Source of the DNA: Clostridium rectalis
GTDB taxonomy: Bacteria; Bacillota; Clostridia; Clostridiales; Clostridiaceae
Assembly: GCF_900626095.1 (NCBI RefSeq)
Contig: NZ_UYZZ01000009.1
Span: forward strand, 1-64,000
Reading direction: 5' to 3'
Length of the DNA stretch: 64,000 bases
The translations under genes and the position numbers were made by a program. Positions 25,319-33,243 of this stretch are shown piece by piece. The notes below the pieces were generated by a model. It was given only the letters and a program-made list of their open reading frames with translations, was not told where the DNA came from and made no database searches. The first letter of the stretch is position 1, and each line of letters begins with the position of its first letter.

Positions 25319-26338
25319 TTATTTTATGTTAGATAAATTCTTAATTTGATTTTTGATCTCGTCTCTAATTTCTGTAGAAGATTTCGGCTTTTGGTAAAAT
25401 GATAAAGTCGTTGAAATATCTTTATGATTTAAGTATCGGCTAACTAGGCTAGGGTCTATTCCAGTATCTAGCAAACTATTACTTTTTGTTTTGCGGATAC
25501 AATGTGCATGAAAGTCATCTAATCCTATTATAGTACCAATCTTTTTTATTCTTCTTTGTAGAGTTCCTTTAGTCATTTTATTATATTTCCCATCATATCT
25601 TGATATAAACAATGCATCTATTTCAAGATTATCCATATGTTCTTTTCTATATTCTAACCATTTTAAAATTAATTCTTTTGTATTTTCATTGAAACTTACA
25701 TCTACTATATAACCTTCTTTTTCACGAATATTTTTAAAGCAACAATTGTCTAAATCTAATTGAGATAAAGTCAATCTATTTAATGCTCCAATTCTATTAG
25801 CACTATCTAAAGCTACATTCCATAATACCAAGTCTAATAAATCAAATTTATTACCTTTATTTTCTATTAATCCTTTATTGATTTGTCTTACCTGTTCTTC
25901 TGTTAAGAAATAAGCATTTATAATTTTTTCTTCCCTTGCTCCTTTCATTCTTTCTAATCTTTTGTCAAACGGATGAAATTCTATATGTCTTCTTCTCATA
26001 CTCCATAAATAAAAACTAGAAACAGCAGATATTTTTGTATTTATTACTTTTTTATTGTTTTTTAAAGTATCTTGACAAAATAATATAAAACCTTCCATTA
26101 TGTCTATTGCATTTTCCATAAAATCTGCATCATATAAATCAACATTATCCCATTCTTCTGCTAGATACACTAAAAAATGTTGCATATAATTTTTGTATAC
26201 CTTGTATGTAGTATTTTTAACATCTTTATTTTTGATTATATTGCTTCTTAAATACTTTTCATATTTATCCCAATTACTTTTACTAATTAAATCTAATTTT
26301 TCTTTGGTAAAATATTTAATTCTTTTAACTTTAGCCAT
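25319..26338 (-). CDS. Tyrosine recombinase/integrase
   Basis: A 339-aa recombinase. The N-terminal SAM-like DNA-binding domain spans 25-120. The catalytic domain has Arg in SANRIGALNRL, HxxR in HAHCIRKTKSN, the second His in YLNHKDISTT, and the nucleophile Tyr in SFYQK. It would cut and join DNA at att or dimer-resolution sites. SD AAGGAGG. The recurrent A/T motif precedes it (near 26380, - strand). It follows a second, different recombinase, so the pair may act together like XerC/XerD or serve separate roles. Confidence 0.88.
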   Translation of the reverse strand: MAKVKRIKYFTKEKLDLISKSNWDKYEKYLRSNIIKNKDVKNTTYKVYKNYMQHFLVYLAEEWDNVDLYDADFMENAIDIMEGFILFCQDTLKNNKKVINTKISAVSSFYLWSMRRRHIEFHPFDKRLERMKGAREEKIINAYFLTEEQVRQINKGLIENKGNKFDLLDLVLWNVALDSANRIGALNRLTLSQLDLDNCCFKNIREKEGYIVDVSFNENTKELILKWLEYRKEHMDNLEIDALFISRYDGKYNKMTKGTLQRRIKKIGTIIGLDDFHAHCIRKTKSNSLLDTGIDPSLVSRYLNHKDISTTLSFYQKPKSSTEIRDEIKNQIKNLSNIK

Positions 26339-26521
26339 ATATTTTCCTCCTTGTAAAATAACATAATTATTAAATTGTTTTTAAATTAAAATCGTACTAA
26401 TAAATTCCCAATCTAAAGTATCTTGTCCATTCTTCTAAAGCATTTTCTAATTTGCCATTTTCATCAAATATAAATATTGCATTTTATCATCACTTTTATT
26501 AAAAATACAAAATAAAAAAAA
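26339..26521 (-). other. Intergenic region with a short gene remnant
   Basis: The gap between the two recombinases has a start-less - strand frame reading IFIFDENGKLENALEEW and ending RYFRLGIY near 26398. No SD or start codon is found, so it is probably a remnant of a small gene. The A/T motif and the SD of the downstream recombinase lie at its left end. Confidence 0.35.
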
Positions 26522-26540
26522 GAGTAGGCATTACCTACTC
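26522..26540 (-). terminator. Rho-independent terminator after upstream recombinase gene
   Basis: GAGTAGG and CCTACTC form a 7-bp stem with a 5-nt loop. On the - strand it is followed by a run of Ts (As at 26513-26521 on the + strand). It lies 26 nt after the stop of the recombinase gene at 26567 and should separate the two recombinase transcripts. Confidence 0.8.
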
Positions 26541-26566
26541 AAAATCATTAAGTTTTATATTAAACT

Positions 26567-27385
26567 TTAAATATTATTAATTATATCTAATAATTCTTTT
26601 TTTGTTTTACGAGTATAAATTCGTGTGGTATTAATATTCTCGTGTCCCACAATATCAGCAATAGAATCTAAAGGAATATCTTTGTCAACTAAATCCTTAC
26701 AAAATTTATGTCTTAAATTATGTGCATGTCCTTTTGATTTTTTTACTCTTGCTTGTCCAGTATAGTATTTTATAATTTTATCTACTGTCTGTCTTGTAAT
26801 AGCTCCCTTTTGACCTGTAAAGAGCATTTCACTTTTATCAATCCTAACTGCAACATATTGTTGCCAGACTAATTTTAATTTTTCTGATATAAAAACATTT
26901 CTATATTTATTGCCTTTACCACATATAATAATAGTATCCTTGTCAATATCATGTTTTGTCAATTGTAGCATTTCACTAACTCTCATTCCAGTTAGACGCA
27001 ATGTCATGATTATTGCTTTTGCACGCAAATCATTTTTCTTATTAATAGCCCTTAAAATTCTTTCTAAATCAGAAGATGAGAATATATCATCTAAAAAGTT
27101 TTGACTCTGAACCTTTTCTTGTTTTATATCTACCGCAATACCATTAAATTTTAAATATTGATTAATTGCTACTAACTTTTTATTAAGTGTTTTTATACTT
27201 AATTCTAATTCTTTAATTATAAATACTTTATAATTATCTATATCATCATTTGTAATATCTTTTAATTGCTTATCTTTAAAATAAAATAAGAAGTGTTTGA
27301 TATCTCTAATGTATACTTCTATAGTTTTTTCACTTTTTCTATTTTTCAATAAATGTTTTTTAAACTGATTTAATTGATAATCCAT
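26567..27385 (-). CDS. Tyrosine recombinase (XerC/D-like)
   Basis: A 272-aa protein starting at ATG 27385 after AGGGTGATATTT; the longer frame to 27427 lacks an SD. The N-terminal core-binding domain spans 1-90. The catalytic set is Arg in LTGMRVSEMLQL, HxxRH in AHNLRHKFCKDL, His in VGHENINTTRIY, and Tyr in RIYTRK. The compact size and motif wording resemble XerC/D. Candidate roles are integration/excision or resolving multimers of a circular prophage. Its own terminator follows. Confidence 0.88.
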   Translation of the reverse strand: MDYQLNQFKKHLLKNRKSEKTIEVYIRDIKHFLFYFKDKQLKDITNDDIDNYKVFIIKELELSIKTLNKKLVAINQYLKFNGIAVDIKQEKVQSQNFLDDIFSSSDLERILRAINKKNDLRAKAIIMTLRLTGMRVSEMLQLTKHDIDKDTIIICGKGNKYRNVFISEKLKLVWQQYVAVRIDKSEMLFTGQKGAITRQTVDKIIKYYTGQARVKKSKGHAHNLRHKFCKDLVDKDIPLDSIADIVGHENINTTRIYTRKTKKELLDIINNI

Positions 27386-27499
27386 AAATATCACCCTAAG
27401 TATTTTATTTTGACAACATATGTACAAGGCTTGATATTATTATATCATAGAGTATTAAAAAAAACACTACAAAATATACATTCTGTCACATATTTGTTT

Positions 27500-27521
27500 G
27501 TTGACAAAGTCGATTTGCAAC
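27500..27521. repeat. Imperfect dyad, candidate recombinase or operator site
   Basis: GTTGACAAA and TTTGCAAC are inverted arms around a GTCGA centre, with one unpaired base. The shape, two 8-9 bp arms and a short centre, fits a tyrosine recombinase core or a repressor site. It lies 115 nt upstream of the recombinase start. It is unproven. Confidence 0.3.
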
Positions 27522-27757
27522 TTTTTAGAAGATTTCAATAAAACACTATTTTTATTAAATTATTGTGCTGGTTTAAATCTAAAACTAAATTTTAATACAA
27601 TATACCAATATAAAAACATGATTGAATAAATTTTAAAATTATATTTTTTAACAGAATCGATATATTATTTTTACTTATATTTTTTAGTTTTTGATTCACT
27701 TATAAATAAATGAATATTAAAATGTAAATAATAATTAAACATTCATTTCATAAAACA

Positions 27758-27776
27758 GATAGGGGGTATACCTATC
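27758..27776 (-). terminator. Possible terminator after holin
   Basis: GATAGG and CCTATC form a 6-bp stem. On the - strand the following sequence is TGTTTTAT, only a modest U-tract. It lies 43 nt after the holin stop and could end the late transcript. Confidence 0.4.
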
Positions 27777-27818
27777 CATTTTATACTTTATAGAAACCCG
27801 ATAACTATGTGTGGTGCT

Positions 27819-28202
27819 TTAATCAAATTCTTTAGTATCTGAGGCTATATTTGATTTTTCTACTATTGGTGTATTATAGAAATTGTTTATAGTTTGTATA
27901 TCATCATCTTTCTTTTTATTGTTATTTAACATATTAGGAAAATCGTGTGATGCAATTGCACTTAATCCAACAAATATACCATTCATAAACATTATGTATA
28001 AATCTTTCACCATAAAGCAATCATTTACTAAATGTCCAAAAATAACAGTTAATATACCTACTATAATTGCTATAAATTTAGTAGGTATATTTTTTACAAA
28101 CTTAATTTCTTTAATTAACTGAGTTAATGTGAAACAAATCATAATGCAACACATAGGTTGAATTAACATTTCCCTAGTAATAAAACCATTCATTATATCC
28201 AT
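27819..28202 (-). CDS. Holin-like membrane protein
   Basis: A 127-aa protein with three or four hydrophobic segments (about 9-27, 42-60, 66-90) and a polar acidic C-terminal tail (NNNKKKDDDIQ). Position directly after the lysin gene and this topology fit a phage holin, which forms the membrane lesion that releases lysin. SD GGAGATG. The A/T motif (AATATAAAATAATTTAATT) precedes it. Confidence 0.75.
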   Translation of the reverse strand: MDIMNGFITREMLIQPMCCIMICFTLTQLIKEIKFVKNIPTKFIAIIVGILTVIFGHLVNDCFMVKDLYIMFMNGIFVGLSAIASHDFPNMLNNNKKKDDDIQTINNFYNTPIVEKSNIASDTKEFD

Positions 28203-28243
28203 ATAAACATCTCCTTAATTAAATTATTTTATATTATGATAAT

Positions 28244-29239
28244 TTACTTTATTTTTTTAATATAATCAACCACAGCTTGTGCAGTATCAAATCTACCACC
28301 GTTGGAAATTAAAATAGTATTAGATATAGGCTTTTCACTTCCACCTACCATATAAATTTTTCCCACATTTTTCTTTAAATTTGAATTGACTTTAAAATCT
28401 GCCAAACTTAAAACTGGTAGCTTTAATTTGTCTCTTAATAAATTAGCACCATACTCATCAACTGAACCAAAATATAATATTAAATCCATTTTCTTTTCCT
28501 CCTTTTTTATCGGCTTATTAAGTTTTTGAACTATATTATCAGATATGTTATATAAATTTACATATTTTTTACTAATAAAACCTCCATGTGGCGGGTAATA
28601 GATGTGAATCCAATCTCCTTCAACTTTATATACTTCAACTGATTTATTATTAGGCAATACACCTAAAATTTTAGAAGAAGTAGACTTTTTCTCTCTAACA
28701 TTTAATGCACTAGCTGTAACCACTGCTGTTGGCTTAGATGGTGATGGATTTGGACTGGAAACGCTACTACCTAGTTGTGATTTAAACCAATTCCATTTTG
28801 CCCAATTATTCGAACTCATACTGCCAGGACATTTTTTTCTACTTGCATCATAGTGCCTTACCACTTTATTGATAGGAATACCAAATTGTTTCATCTTATA
28901 TTTAACTAAATCTATTGTATTAGAAATAGTCTTATTATAATCACCATCAGAATTTATACAAATTTCAATTCCAATTGAGTTTCCGTTGGAGATACCATAC
29001 ATTCCGCCTCCATCACCGCAATGCCAACTTTTATTCCAATCTTCTATGATTTGTATAATATTGTTACCATCTACAAAATAATGTGCAGAAGATTGTCTAT
29101 CTCCTCCATTAAAATAATTATAATGTGCATTTGCATTAGCTCCTCTATCTGTATTACCTGTGTCATGTATAACAATATACTTGACATTATTACCACTGGA
29201 ATAATTGTACTTAATTAGTTTTTTTTTAATCGGTAACAT
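28244..29239 (-). CDS. Endolysin: N-acetylmuramoyl-L-alanine amidase with SH3 and wall-binding domains
   Basis: A 331-aa lysin. The Amidase_2 domain (about 10-150) has zinc-ligand motifs VIHDTGN and VRHYDASRKKCPG, and cleaves the amide between MurNAc and the stem peptide. An SH3-type domain follows (about 170-230: ALNVREKKSTSSKILGVL, GDWIHIYY). The last 80 residues (LILYFGSVDEYGANLL, VGKIYMVGG, GGRFDTAQAVVDYI) resemble a cell-wall-binding type 2 repeat common in clostridial lysins. SD GGAAGGA. It acts with the holin and XhlA-like protein. Confidence 0.92.
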   Translation of the reverse strand: MLPIKKKLIKYNYSSGNNVKYIVIHDTGNTDRGANANAHYNYFNGGDRQSSAHYFVDGNNIIQIIEDWNKSWHCGDGGGMYGISNGNSIGIEICINSDGDYNKTISNTIDLVKYKMKQFGIPINKVVRHYDASRKKCPGSMSSNNWAKWNWFKSQLGSSVSSPNPSPSKPTAVVTASALNVREKKSTSSKILGVLPNNKSVEVYKVEGDWIHIYYPPHGGFISKKYVNLYNISDNIVQKLNKPIKKEEKKMDLILYFGSVDEYGANLLRDKLKLPVLSLADFKVNSNLKKNVGKIYMVGGSEKPISNTILISNGGRFDTAQAVVDYIKKIK

Positions 29240-29274
29240 TTAATCATATCCTTCCTACACTATATTCCTATAAA

Positions 29275-29508
29275 TTATTTAAGCAATCCATACTGAACCA
29301 TATAAAAAAAGAACCCAAGCAAACCTGATGCTCCAAGTCCTATTAACCATTTGATAGCACTTGTTAATCCTTTTATATTCTCACATAAGTTTTTAATCTC
29401 TATTCTAAATTCTCTACCATCCTGTTCTATTTTATCTAATCTTTTATCATGTTCTTTTAATGTATCTGTATGCTCGTTGATTTTCATTTCCATTACTTCA
29501 GATTTCAT
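29275..29508 (-). CDS. XhlA-type hemolysin/holin accessory protein
   Basis: A 77-aa product starting at ATG 29508 after GGTGGTGAT. An N-terminal coiled coil (DTLKEHDKRLDKIEQDG) is followed by one C-terminal TM helix (AIKWLIGLGASGLLGFFFYM). This is the usual layout of XhlA proteins, which assist holin-mediated lysis. It lies directly upstream of the lysin gene. Confidence 0.8.
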   Translation of the reverse strand: MKSEVMEMKINEHTDTLKEHDKRLDKIEQDGREFRIEIKNLCENIKGLTSAIKWLIGLGASGLLGFFFYMVQYGLLK

Positions 29509-29552
29509 ATTAATCACCACCATATATTTATTATAATTTTGTACAAAACAAA

Positions 29553-29580
29553 AACTCCTAATCTTTACCTAATTAGAAGT
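29553..29580 (-). terminator. Terminator after the HicA-like toxin gene
   Basis: AACTCCTAAT and ATTAGAAGTT form an imperfect 10-bp stem. On the - strand it is followed by TTTTTGTTTTG. It lies just after the toxin stop codon and insulates the toxin-antitoxin pair from the lysis genes. Confidence 0.7.
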
Positions 29581-29582
29581 TT

Positions 29583-29801
29583 TTAAATAACACTATTAAA
29601 ATACTCTTCTGAAACTTGCAACTGTTTCCTAAGTATTTCTTTCCACATATGATATTTTATTTCACCTGTACCTCTTGATACTTTTGTTTTTAATATTTTA
29701 CCTTTGTTACTTTTTTTTCTGTAATAATAATGGTCAGTACTTTTATATAATTCCCAACCGTCCTTATCACAAAATCTTTTTAATTCTCTCCATTTTGGCA
29801 T
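29583..29801 (-). CDS. HicA-like mRNA interferase toxin
   Basis: A 72-aa protein: MPKWRELKRFCDKDGWEL, then STDHYYYRKK, a beta hairpin, and WKEILRKQLQVSEEYF. The small dsRBD-like fold with a conserved His after the first strand matches HicA-type toxins, which cleave mRNA. It overlaps the end of the upstream gene by 22 nt and has no SD, so translation depends on the antitoxin. This order, antitoxin first, is usual for control of a toxin. The call is by eye. Confidence 0.65.
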   Translation of the reverse strand: MPKWRELKRFCDKDGWELYKSTDHYYYRKKSNKGKILKTKVSRGTGEIKYHMWKEILRKQLQVSEEYFNSVI

Positions 29802-30232
29802 CTTATTATATCTCTAATTTCATCATCATTAAATTTTTTAAACAGCTTATATAAAAAATCTACTTCCTGCTTTCTTTCTTTATCTCTACACCAATATTCA
29901 GATTCGTTCATATAATCTTCTACATATTCTTTTAATTCATTAATTATAGATTTAATTGCATTCTCAAAATTATCTTCATTCACTACAATATCAAAATCTT
30001 GTAATGATAAAGTTGTACTTCCGTCATTTTCTAAATATTTAATACAATTTAAAGAACAGTTCTTAATACATGAATTAAAATTTTTTATATGCAATTTATT
30101 AGAGAACTTAGGTATATTAATTCTTTTAGATATAGCTGATTCCATATTCTCTCCCCCATTTTGTTTTAATTTATACAATTTTACTTTTATAGGTTTATCT
30201 AAATTAATATTTTTCCATTTCTTTAAGTTCAT
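29780..30232 (-). CDS. Probable antitoxin partner of the HicA-like toxin
   Basis: A 150-aa product from ATG 30232 (SD GGGGTGAT). An internal in-frame ATG at 30145 also has a strong SD (GGGGGAGA) and could give a 121-aa form. The C-terminal part reads FDIVVNEDNFENAIKSI and KEYVEDYMNESEYW, as in antitoxin-type proteins paired with such toxins. No clear DNA-binding motif is visible, and one Cys-rich patch (SCIKNCSLNC) is present. Partner status is inferred from overlap and order. Confidence 0.55.
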   Translation of the reverse strand: MNLKKWKNINLDKPIKVKLYKLKQNGGENMESAISKRINIPKFSNKLHIKNFNSCIKNCSLNCIKYLENDGSTTLSLQDFDIVVNEDNFENAIKSIINELKEYVEDYMNESEYWCRDKERKQEVDFLYKLFKKFNDDEIRDIIRCQNGEN

Positions 30233-30255
30233 TTTATCACCCCATATGGCAGAAT

Positions 30256-30284
30256 ACAATAATTTGTCGAACGATTACTATCAA
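30256..30284 (-). promoter_or_regulatory. Promoter of the toxin-antitoxin pair
   Basis: On the - strand: TTGATA (30284-30279), a 17-nt spacer, TATTGT (30261-30256). The predicted start is about 10 nt upstream of the first SD. The rest of the gap 30285-30510 shows no gene. Confidence 0.5.
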
Positions 30285-30510
30285 TATCTATAAATAATAT
30301 TAATAATAATAGTTGACCACACTTTATATTTTACCATATTTTGTAATTAGATTAACTATAAATCGTATCAAAAATATAGACAATATAAATGAATAAAACT
30401 ATAGATTATATACCAAAATACACAGTTTTATTGACAATTTTATTTGTTTTTATATGTCCTTAAACTAAACGAATAAAAAATTCTAAAGTTAATTTTGTGA
30501 AATATTTTAC

Positions 30511-30936
30511 TTATATTTTTTTTAACGACATAACGTCAAATCCCTCATCTAATAAGGCATATATATTATATCTTTCACAATCATATTTTATTAGTTTTTT
30601 ATTATCATCAATATCCATCGAAATAATATTATCTTTTATATCGTTTGAATTTAATTCAAAATCCGTTTTCCATATTTCATTTTCATCTTTTGTCATAGGA
30701 AATTCTTTGCTGTTTAAGTATTGAGTTAAGATATTTATTTCATCTACACCGTATTTAAAATACCAGTTTTTTAATTGATTTTTATCTATAGGCTTCCCAA
30801 GAGTAATAAAGTTATTTTTTATTGAGTAATAACTATTATTTTGTTTTATTAAATGTTTAAAATTTTTACACCTTACCCATTGCACTTGTCCATTACCATC
30901 TAATGCATTTCTATCCCATTGTATCCCGTAAATCAT
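30511..30936 (-). CDS. Short fibre-type protein with shared C-terminal domain
   Basis: A 141-aa protein. After a short N-terminus (MIYGIQWDRNALDGNGQVQW) it has HLIKQNNSYYSIKNNF and a following about 100-residue alpha/beta region shared with the genes at 32156 and 34472 (FLIKQKNNYYSI, FLIKQKSDYYSI). It ends YDCERYNIYALLDEG, also matching 32156. It looks like a stand-alone copy of this domain, perhaps a spare fibre tip or partner. It is last in the tail fibre gene set. SD GGAGATGG. Confidence 0.6.
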   Translation of the reverse strand: MIYGIQWDRNALDGNGQVQWVRCKNFKHLIKQNNSYYSIKNNFITLGKPIDKNQLKNWYFKYGVDEINILTQYLNSKEFPMTKDENEIWKTDFELNSNDIKDNIISMDIDDNKKLIKYDCERYNIYALLDEGFDVMSLKKI

Positions 30937-31046
30937 AAAACCATCTCCATTTATTTATATAAATTATTATTTTTATTATTTTAAATTTTTTCACCTTATT
31001 TAATTTTTGTTATTGAATTCTTATATAAACAAAATAATCACAAAAA

Positions 31047-32120
31047 CTAAAAAGAAACCGAAGCAGTAGTATCATTCATACTACTAGCCCCACCATTAAT
31101 ATCAAACTGGAAAACGCCCGAATTATCTTTATGGCACCAACACCCACCGCCTATAGCAAAGCCACTACAAGTGAAAACTCCGTAATCATATAAATTACCT
31201 GGATCAGATTTGTTGTTTTTAGACGGAATAAACCCACAATTTTTATTAATTTGTATGTTTCTAATATAACCGACAAAGGTACCAATTACCCCAAAATTTT
31301 TATATCCACTTCCTGTGTTATTAAATCCTTTATTGCTTATTAATATATTATTATAACCCCTAAAAAAACCATCCATCCAATACGCACAATTACCCCAAAA
31401 ATCTTCTATTCCTCTATAAGACATTTGCTTTTTACCTGTAGTTTCTCCATAACTATGATTACCATATTGTAAAGTTCCGCCAGTATTTATTTTTCCAGTT
31501 TCTAAATTTCCATCAACATATCCTCTACCTAATGCGGTCTGACTATCATAATCTCCATATTCTATAGAGTACAATAGCTGGATTGCAAAATATAAATTAT
31601 AATCTAATATACTCCAACCATTACCATTAGCTTTGGCATAATCTCTTGATTGACTTATAGTTATTTCCACCTTTGGATTTTTATTAGGTAAACTTCTTAA
31701 ATTGCCATTTATAAAACTACCTAAAAAAGCAGGAGCGTATCTATATTCTACTTTCTTTACTTCACCTGTGGGGTCATCACATAATTTATCTCTGCACCTC
31801 ATAAATGCAGGGTGTAATTCAAACCCATCATCAGGGATACTGCTGATATACCAAGCATGACCATTTTCAAAATCTGTGTCATTTTCATTAAATCCTACTT
31901 TTTTAAAATAAAACTTAGGTATTTCTACCATACAATTCAATCCACTTTTTTCATAATCAAGCCAATCAACCTTTGTCCCGTCTTCCCATAAATTTGTATT
32001 ATCCTTATTATGATACTTGAAAACTGTCCCTGATTTTGTTAACGCACATCTTCTCATCCCTTTCCAAGGATAGCATTCATCGGGATTAAACGGTCTTTTA
32101 TCTAATAATTTTATGCTCAT
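31047..32120 (-). CDS. C-type-lectin/FGE-fold tail tip protein
   Basis: A 357-aa protein; the start is ATG 32120 (MSIKLLDKRP) after GGAG. Motifs of phage receptor-binding CLec/FGE-like folds are visible: SYRGIEDFWGNCAYWMDG near 240, CSGFAIGGGCW near 322, and a terminal GGASSMNDTTASVSF. Such domains bind ligands and are the scaffold diversified by retroelements in some phages. No reverse transcriptase or template repeat is seen nearby. It is a probable receptor-binding protein at the tail tip. Confidence 0.65.
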   Translation of the reverse strand: MSIKLLDKRPFNPDECYPWKGMRRCALTKSGTVFKYHNKDNTNLWEDGTKVDWLDYEKSGLNCMVEIPKFYFKKVGFNENDTDFENGHAWYISSIPDDGFELHPAFMRCRDKLCDDPTGEVKKVEYRYAPAFLGSFINGNLRSLPNKNPKVEITISQSRDYAKANGNGWSILDYNLYFAIQLLYSIEYGDYDSQTALGRGYVDGNLETGKINTGGTLQYGNHSYGETTGKKQMSYRGIEDFWGNCAYWMDGFFRGYNNILISNKGFNNTGSGYKNFGVIGTFVGYIRNIQINKNCGFIPSKNNKSDPGNLYDYGVFTCSGFAIGGGCWCHKDNSGVFQFDINGGASSMNDTTASVSF

Positions 32121-32155
32121 TATCACCACACTCCTCTGTGAACTTAAAAACTATT

Positions 32156-33232
32156 TTAATATAAAATAGTTTTCATTAATACTTCAAATCTACCATTGTT
32201 ATTTTCTTTAATTTTATCTATTATTTTATACTTACCACAATCATATTGAATAAACTTTTTATTATATTCTTCTGTAATATTTATGTTGCTTCCTAAATCA
32301 TTTAAATTAACATCCAATGAAGTATAATAACCATCTTTTAATACTACAGGTATTCTTTTGCTATTTAGTTCGTTAGTGAGTATAGATAAGTCATTATAAC
32401 CATAAGTATTAATTAAGTCATTTAATTCTTCATTATTATTTATATTTCCTAAATTTAAATAATTGTTGTTAATTGAATAGTAATTATTCTTCTGTTTTAT
32501 TAGAAATTTGTCTAATACGTTTAGTTCTAAAACTGGTCTCCAACCAAAATTATCATTAGCAGAATCATATCTCTTATCAAAGGTTACGTAACTACAAAAT
32601 TTAGCCGAATAACGTCCTCTAAAAAAACATATTTGATTATCTCCATCACGCTTATCTACATTATACCAAGAACCATTTCCCCACCAATTCCATAGGTGGT
32701 TATGTTCGCTATCAAAAGATTTATATGTGTTATCTATCCTTTTTAAATCATAGTCTTGTGGCTTAGGTAAACCTAATATATTATCTTCATTTGCTATAAA
32801 TCTATCCCACTCATTATTTGTTGGAAATCCTCCAGCGTATGCATCATCATTTCTTCTATCACTTCCACCATTAATTAATCTACACAAGTATTTATTTCCA
32901 TCTATTACAATCTCTTTTCCATTTACATATCCTGCGTTATTTAAATCATTCCATGAAAGCCTATTTAAAATATTTCTATCACAAATATATATAATTTTAT
33001 TTCCATCTTTAATTTTTATCCATTTCAATTTATTTTCTTCTTTTTCAGAAGTATCTCCTATAACCCATTTATTCATATCTTTCATATCTGTAAATATAGG
33101 AGTGTTTCCCGTTCCTTTTTTAGGAAGCTTGTAAGGATGACCTCCAGAACGCCAAGGTTTAGTAGGTAAAGGTAACTCTTCACCATTTTTATAAAAAGTT
33201 CCTAGTTTCACAACTCCTAAAAATTTAACCAT
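32156..33232 (-). CDS. Tail fibre/adhesin: FGE-like head plus shared C-terminal domain
   Basis: A 358-aa protein. Residues 1-235 look like a lectin/FGE-type fold (ICDRNILNRLSWNDL, LINGGSDRRNDDAY, NDNFGWRPVLELN). Residues 238-358 carry the shared domain beginning FLIKQKNNYYSINNNY and containing KKFIQYDCGKYKIIDKI. It is a candidate host-binding component of the virion. SD GAGGGTGATG. It lies 11 nt downstream of the next fibre gene. Confidence 0.65.
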   Translation of the reverse strand: MVKFLGVVKLGTFYKNGEELPLPTKPWRSGGHPYKLPKKGTGNTPIFTDMKDMNKWVIGDTSEKEENKLKWIKIKDGNKIIYICDRNILNRLSWNDLNNAGYVNGKEIVIDGNKYLCRLINGGSDRRNDDAYAGGFPTNNEWDRFIANEDNILGLPKPQDYDLKRIDNTYKSFDSEHNHLWNWWGNGSWYNVDKRDGDNQICFFRGRYSAKFCSYVTFDKRYDSANDNFGWRPVLELNVLDKFLIKQKNNYYSINNNYLNLGNINNNEELNDLINTYGYNDLSILTNELNSKRIPVVLKDGYYTSLDVNLNDLGSNINITEEYNKKFIQYDCGKYKIIDKIKENNNGRFEVLMKTILY

Positions 33233-33243
33233 AACATCACCCT

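Larger units (their letters stand above)
27386..27818. other. 433-nt AT-rich intergenic region between recombinase and holin
   Basis: No credible gene is present. It holds a possible - strand -10 (TATAAT in the region 27440-27447) for the recombinase, a 22-bp imperfect dyad (27500-27521), a weak terminator (27758-27776) and otherwise plain A/T sequence. Its place next to two recombinases makes it the natural site for an attachment or resolution locus, but that is inference only. Confidence 0.4.
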
